From: Larkinella rosea | GTDB lineage: Bacteria; Bacteroidota; Bacteroidia; Cytophagales; Spirosomataceae | Direction: 5' to 3' | NCBI RefSeq assembly: GCF_003858635.1 | Contig: NZ_RQJO01000008.1 | Coordinates: 62,001-126,000 of the forward strand | DNA: 64,000 bases | In this document: in pieces, positions 61,781 to 64,000 of the stretch | Numbering within the stretch: the stretch's first letter is position 1 | Layout: each line of letters begins with the position of its first letter | Made by a program: the position numbers and the translations under genes | Notes under the pieces: generated by a model | What the model saw: only the letters and a program-made list of their open reading frames with translations | The model's database searches: none | Told to the model about the DNA's origin: nothing

Positions 61781-62513
61781 AATAGCCATTGCCGTTGATG
61801 TAAGGATCGGCGGCTGTAATGTGATAATGGTAAATGCCGGACGGAAAATCCGCCGTTGCGTGGCTGTGGCCGTGGTATTTATCCAGATTCGTGACCAGCT
61901 TGCCATTCTCAATGGGGCCGTAAACCGGAAAACCGTCGAGCAGAAAACCCATCAGGGCTTCTTTGCCTTTGTTGGTGGTCAGAAACGTTGGCTCAGCGTG
62001 GTAGTGATAATCGCCAGCCTGCGCGGGGTGACCGTTGTATTGGTCAAAACCGTTGACCTCGTCTGTCAACGCGGCTCGCATGGCAGCATATTGATTGAAG
62101 AACGGCACGCCGTTGAGCGAAACCCCGATGGGGCCACCGTCTGTTGCCGATTTGCCGACAGCTTCTTTCGGCGCAACGGGCAACCGGAACGTATAGTTGA
62201 ACGACGCTATTTTGTTGGGATTCTGATGCCAGGCGGCATTGGTCCCGTTATAGGCTTCGTATTGCGCGGTGGCCCACTGCGTGTTCTGGAAATAAGGACT
62301 TTTATGATCGGGAACGCCCGTCGTTTTGATCAGGATGTAATCGCCGGATCGCGTAATACTAGTCGCGCCGTAGATTTTTCGGTACACGTCCGGAACATCC
62401 GTGGTTTCAATCGACGACTCCGGATCGTCGTCATTCATGCAGGAAACAGTTAGCGCGGTTCCGGTTAGCAGCGTCAACGCCGTCAGGACGAGTGACAGAA
62501 AAGGCTTATTCAT
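61752..62513 (-). CDS. YHYH-domain lipoprotein
   Basis: The 253-residue protein has a lipobox at C25 (ALTLLTGTALTVSC) and the YHYH domain: QAGDYHYHAEPTFLTTNKGK, then LLDGFPVYGPIENG and FPSGIYHYHITAADPYINGN. The paired histidine/tyrosine motifs suggest metal binding, possibly copper given the SCO gene in the same operon. Function is not established. It is the first gene of the operon. A 129-base gap separates it from the ABC-ATPase gene end at 62643. Confidence 0.87.
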   Translation of the reverse strand: MNKPFLSLVLTALTLLTGTALTVSCMNDDDPESSIETTDVPDVYRKIYGATSITRSGDYILIKTTGVPDHKSPYFQNTQWATAQYEAYNGTNAAWHQNPNKIASFNYTFRLPVAPKEAVGKSATDGGPIGVSLNGVPFFNQYAAMRAALTDEVNGFDQYNGHPAQAGDYHYHAEPTFLTTNKGKEALMGFLLDGFPVYGPIENGKLVTNLDKYHGHSHATADFPSGIYHYHITAADPYINGNGYYGTPGTYTK

Positions 62514-62642
62514 GAATCGATGGGCTTTTCTTTTAGACGCAGAGAATCGTCAAAAGCACATTTCAGGGGAAAAAAACTTCTGATACTGACGAAGAATTAC
62601 GAAAAAGACAGGGTTAAGCTTCTGAAAACCAGTTATTTGACT

Positions 62643-63314
62643 TTACGAATTCAAATAGCCCATATCTTTCAGATTCTGCTCCGGCGAAGTTAGCCGGATG
62701 GTTCGGCCACCGGAATGGAGGAAATAAATGGAATCGCTCAGGTCCAGTACGGACCGGTAGAGATGATCGGATAAAAGAATGCCTTTTCGCTGGGATTCCT
62801 GTCGAATGGTTTTCTGCAACTGCTCGACCTGAACCGGCATCAGGTGTGAAAAAGGTTCGTCCAGCAAAACAAAAGCCGCGTCCGATTTCAAAATCAACAA
62901 AATTTCCGCCAGCCGTTTCTCTCCGCCTGATAATTTTCCAAACGGCTGATTTTTGAACTGCCCAATTGCTCGATATTCCTCCGCTAGTTCGCGTATATCC
63001 ACACCATACCAATCAAAAGCCGCCTGGATCGTCAGCGACGGTGGCACGAACGGGTGTTGGGGTAAATACCGGATCAAACCGGGTTGCTGATACGGTTTTC
63101 CGATGTAGTGTCCATTTACCCGCACCGACTGCCATTCGGTCGGCATCAGGCCCATGATGCTTTTCAGCAGGCAGGATTTACCGCTGCCGTTTCGGCCCAG
63201 CAAACCCGTAATCCGACCGGTTTGCAACTTGACGTAAACACTCTGGAGAATTTTCTGCTCGCCAAATTGCAGCCAGATGCCATCAGCTTCCAGGGTGGTT
63301 GGCAGGCCGTTCAT
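62643..63314 (-). CDS. Small ABC-type ATPase
   Basis: The 223-residue ATP-binding subunit has Walker A GLLGRNGSGKSCLLKSIMGL, a signature FGKLSGGEKRLAEILLIL, Walker B AAFVLLDEPFSH and an H-loop LLSDHLYRSVLDLSD. There is no transmembrane region. The 4-base overlap with the 108-residue membrane-protein gene suggests the two form a transporter. The substrate is unknown; LptB-like and export roles were considered but the sequence lacks LptB's hallmarks. Confidence 0.88.
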   Translation of the reverse strand: MNGLPTTLEADGIWLQFGEQKILQSVYVKLQTGRITGLLGRNGSGKSCLLKSIMGLMPTEWQSVRVNGHYIGKPYQQPGLIRYLPQHPFVPPSLTIQAAFDWYGVDIRELAEEYRAIGQFKNQPFGKLSGGEKRLAEILLILKSDAAFVLLDEPFSHLMPVQVEQLQKTIRQESQRKGILLSDHLYRSVLDLSDSIYFLHSGGRTIRLTSPEQNLKDMGYLNS

Positions 63315-63637
63315 AAAATCAGAAGCAGTTGATACGTAACCAATGTCAGCAGAAAACCGATCAGCAAATCGATGGTAAATGCCCCGCCGAACAGGACTTT
63401 TTCAGCTAGTCCTAAGTTGTAGTAAAACCAGAATTGCGCTTTGTAGATTTTGCGGGTTACATACCAGATACCGGCGTTGGAAAGTAGTTTAAACCATAAA
63501 GAGCTGACGATGTAAAGATGTAGATAGGTGGTGAGCTTCGGCCAGAAAGCCCAAAGCAAACCCAGCGTCAGGGCGTTGCTGAACAACCAGAACGATCGGT
63601 AAAAGAGCCAGATTGCCCGGACTTTGGGAGGGAACAT
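63311..63637 (-). CDS. Small membrane protein, likely partner of the ABC ATPase
   Basis: The 108-residue protein has three hydrophobic segments (SFWLFSNALTLGLLWAFWPK, LHLYIVSSLWFKLLSNAGIW and GGAFTIDLLIGFLLTLVTYQ) and few charged residues. I do not recognise a family. The 4-base overlap with the ATPase gene suggests translational coupling and a shared complex. It could be a small permease subunit or an accessory membrane anchor. Confidence 0.65.
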   Translation of the reverse strand: MFPPKVRAIWLFYRSFWLFSNALTLGLLWAFWPKLTTYLHLYIVSSLWFKLLSNAGIWYVTRKIYKAQFWFYYNLGLAEKVLFGGAFTIDLLIGFLLTLVTYQLLLIL

Positions 63638-63879
63638 AGTTGATTGATTTGGGGCAAAATAGCGGTATTTAGATTGATTTGGAACGCATTAACATACTTT
63701 AACAGGAGAACGAAAAAGCAGTTGAAAATCGGTAGCCAAAATCGACTAACACCCTGTTGTGCCAAATCAAATGCTTAGGTTGCTAAAACCGGTGATTGGG
63801 TGTGCTGATACATCAGGAACCTTCAACGTATAAAACATCCCGTTGAACAAATAAAACTATTACCATTTTTTGTAAATTG

Positions 63880-63899
63880 GATGCTGAAATTTTAGCATC
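63880..63899. repeat. Near-perfect 20-base palindrome next to the last start codon
   Basis: GATGCTGAAATTTTAGCATC at 63880-63899 is a dyad with one mismatched pair, ending 5 bases before the ATG at 63905. It may be a repressor site or a hairpin that masks the start codon. The 266 bases upstream of it (63638-63904) hold no supported gene. Confidence 0.55.
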
Positions 63900-63904
63900 T
63901 ATAC

Positions 63905-64000
63905 ATGAAATACTACCGTTACATTTTACTTTTTTTGTTACCGACTTTTTCAGTTCACGCCCAGACGATTTACAAAGAGTCCGAAGTTGACTCGGCCGCG
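63905..64000 (+). CDS. Secreted protein, 5' part only (possibly TonB-like)
   Basis: The visible 32 codons begin MKYYRYILLFLLPTFSVHAQ, a typical signal peptide cleaved after HAQ, then TIYKESEVDSAA. This start resembles small periplasmic TonB C-terminal-domain proteins of Cytophagales, but too little is visible to be sure. A near-perfect palindrome sits 5 bases before the ATG. Confidence 0.6.
   Translation, partial: MKYYRYILLFLLPTFSVHAQTIYKESEVDSAA

Noticed and set aside
63568-63765. 65-codon minus-strand frame before the small membrane-protein gene
   Set aside because: It overlaps that gene's start in another frame and has no support beyond being open.
1-64000. tRNA, rRNA, CRISPR arrays, insertion sequences, prophage
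   Set aside because: I looked for cloverleaf-like and ribosomal sequence, spaced direct repeats and transposase or integrase motifs, and saw none.

Overview
The window comes from a Bacteroidota chromosome of the order Cytophagales, most likely a Spirosomaceae-type organism (Spirosoma/Larkinella-like). The placement is inferred from gene content: a SusC/SusD pair with an ECF sigma factor and FecR, a type IX secretion (T9SS) cargo protein with a gliding-motility C-terminal domain, the gliding lipoprotein GldB, DUF4292, DUF2795, DUF4421 and YHYH proteins. Promoters fit the Bacteroidota pattern (TAnnTTTG) and Shine-Dalgarno sites are weak. Base composition is roughly half GC, with a few clearly AT-rich patches. 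I see no rRNA, tRNA, CRISPR array, transposase, integrase or prophage. All genes look intact except the two cut by the window edges.

Layout. 1-617: an ECF sigma factor on the minus strand, cut by the left edge. 800-5796: a small hypothetical gene, a large secreted T9SS protein, Dps and GAPDH. 6179-15133: a regulated uptake and metabolism locus made of an ECF sigma factor, a FecR anti-sigma factor, SusC with a signalling STN domain, SusD, a DUF1080 (3-keto-disaccharide hydrolase type) protein and a Gfo/Idh/MocA oxidoreductase, closed by a strong terminator. 15444-22073: housekeeping and metabolic genes (DUF2520 protein, AGE-family epimerase, KdsC, class-IV aminotransferase, EttA), with an AT-rich Uma2/DUF1963 pair between them. 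22145-34879: DUF349 protein, a eukaryotic-type (GT3) glycogen synthase, PurU, an AsmA-like protein with DUF4421, a sodium/solute symporter, CutC, DUF2795, a carotenoid-hydroxylase-like protein and an AlbA_2 protein. 35124-45145: envelope genes (TPR, DUF4292 lipoprotein, EnvC-like), PanB, a pseudouridine synthase, a 52-residue membrane peptide, MutL and two tandem rhomboid proteases. 45430-54552: Dxs, aspartate kinase, a secreted carboxylesterase, a second esterase, a leucyl aminopeptidase and an ATP-grasp protein. 54549-63637, nearly all minus strand: a membrane-anchored MutS-like ATPase, a Fur-family regulator, an MsbA-like ABC exporter, GldB (with a divergent beta-barrel gene), a YHYH/MORN/SCO lipoprotein operon and a small ABC ATPase with a membrane partner. 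63905-end: the first codons of a secreted, possibly TonB-like protein.

The most unusual signals are not classic genes. Long imperfect palindromes sit in intergenic positions (23538-23590, 32276-32359, 47382-47488, 53223-53318). In the last one every mismatch becomes a G-U pair in plus-strand RNA. The heptamer AAAACCG/CGGTTTT recurs throughout, in genes and on both strands, far above chance in the stretches I counted. At protein level, MutL has lost its usual endonuclease motifs, a MutS-family ATPase carries transmembrane helices, and the GT3 glycogen synthase keeps most of the arginine cluster that binds glucose-6-phosphate in eukaryotic enzymes.
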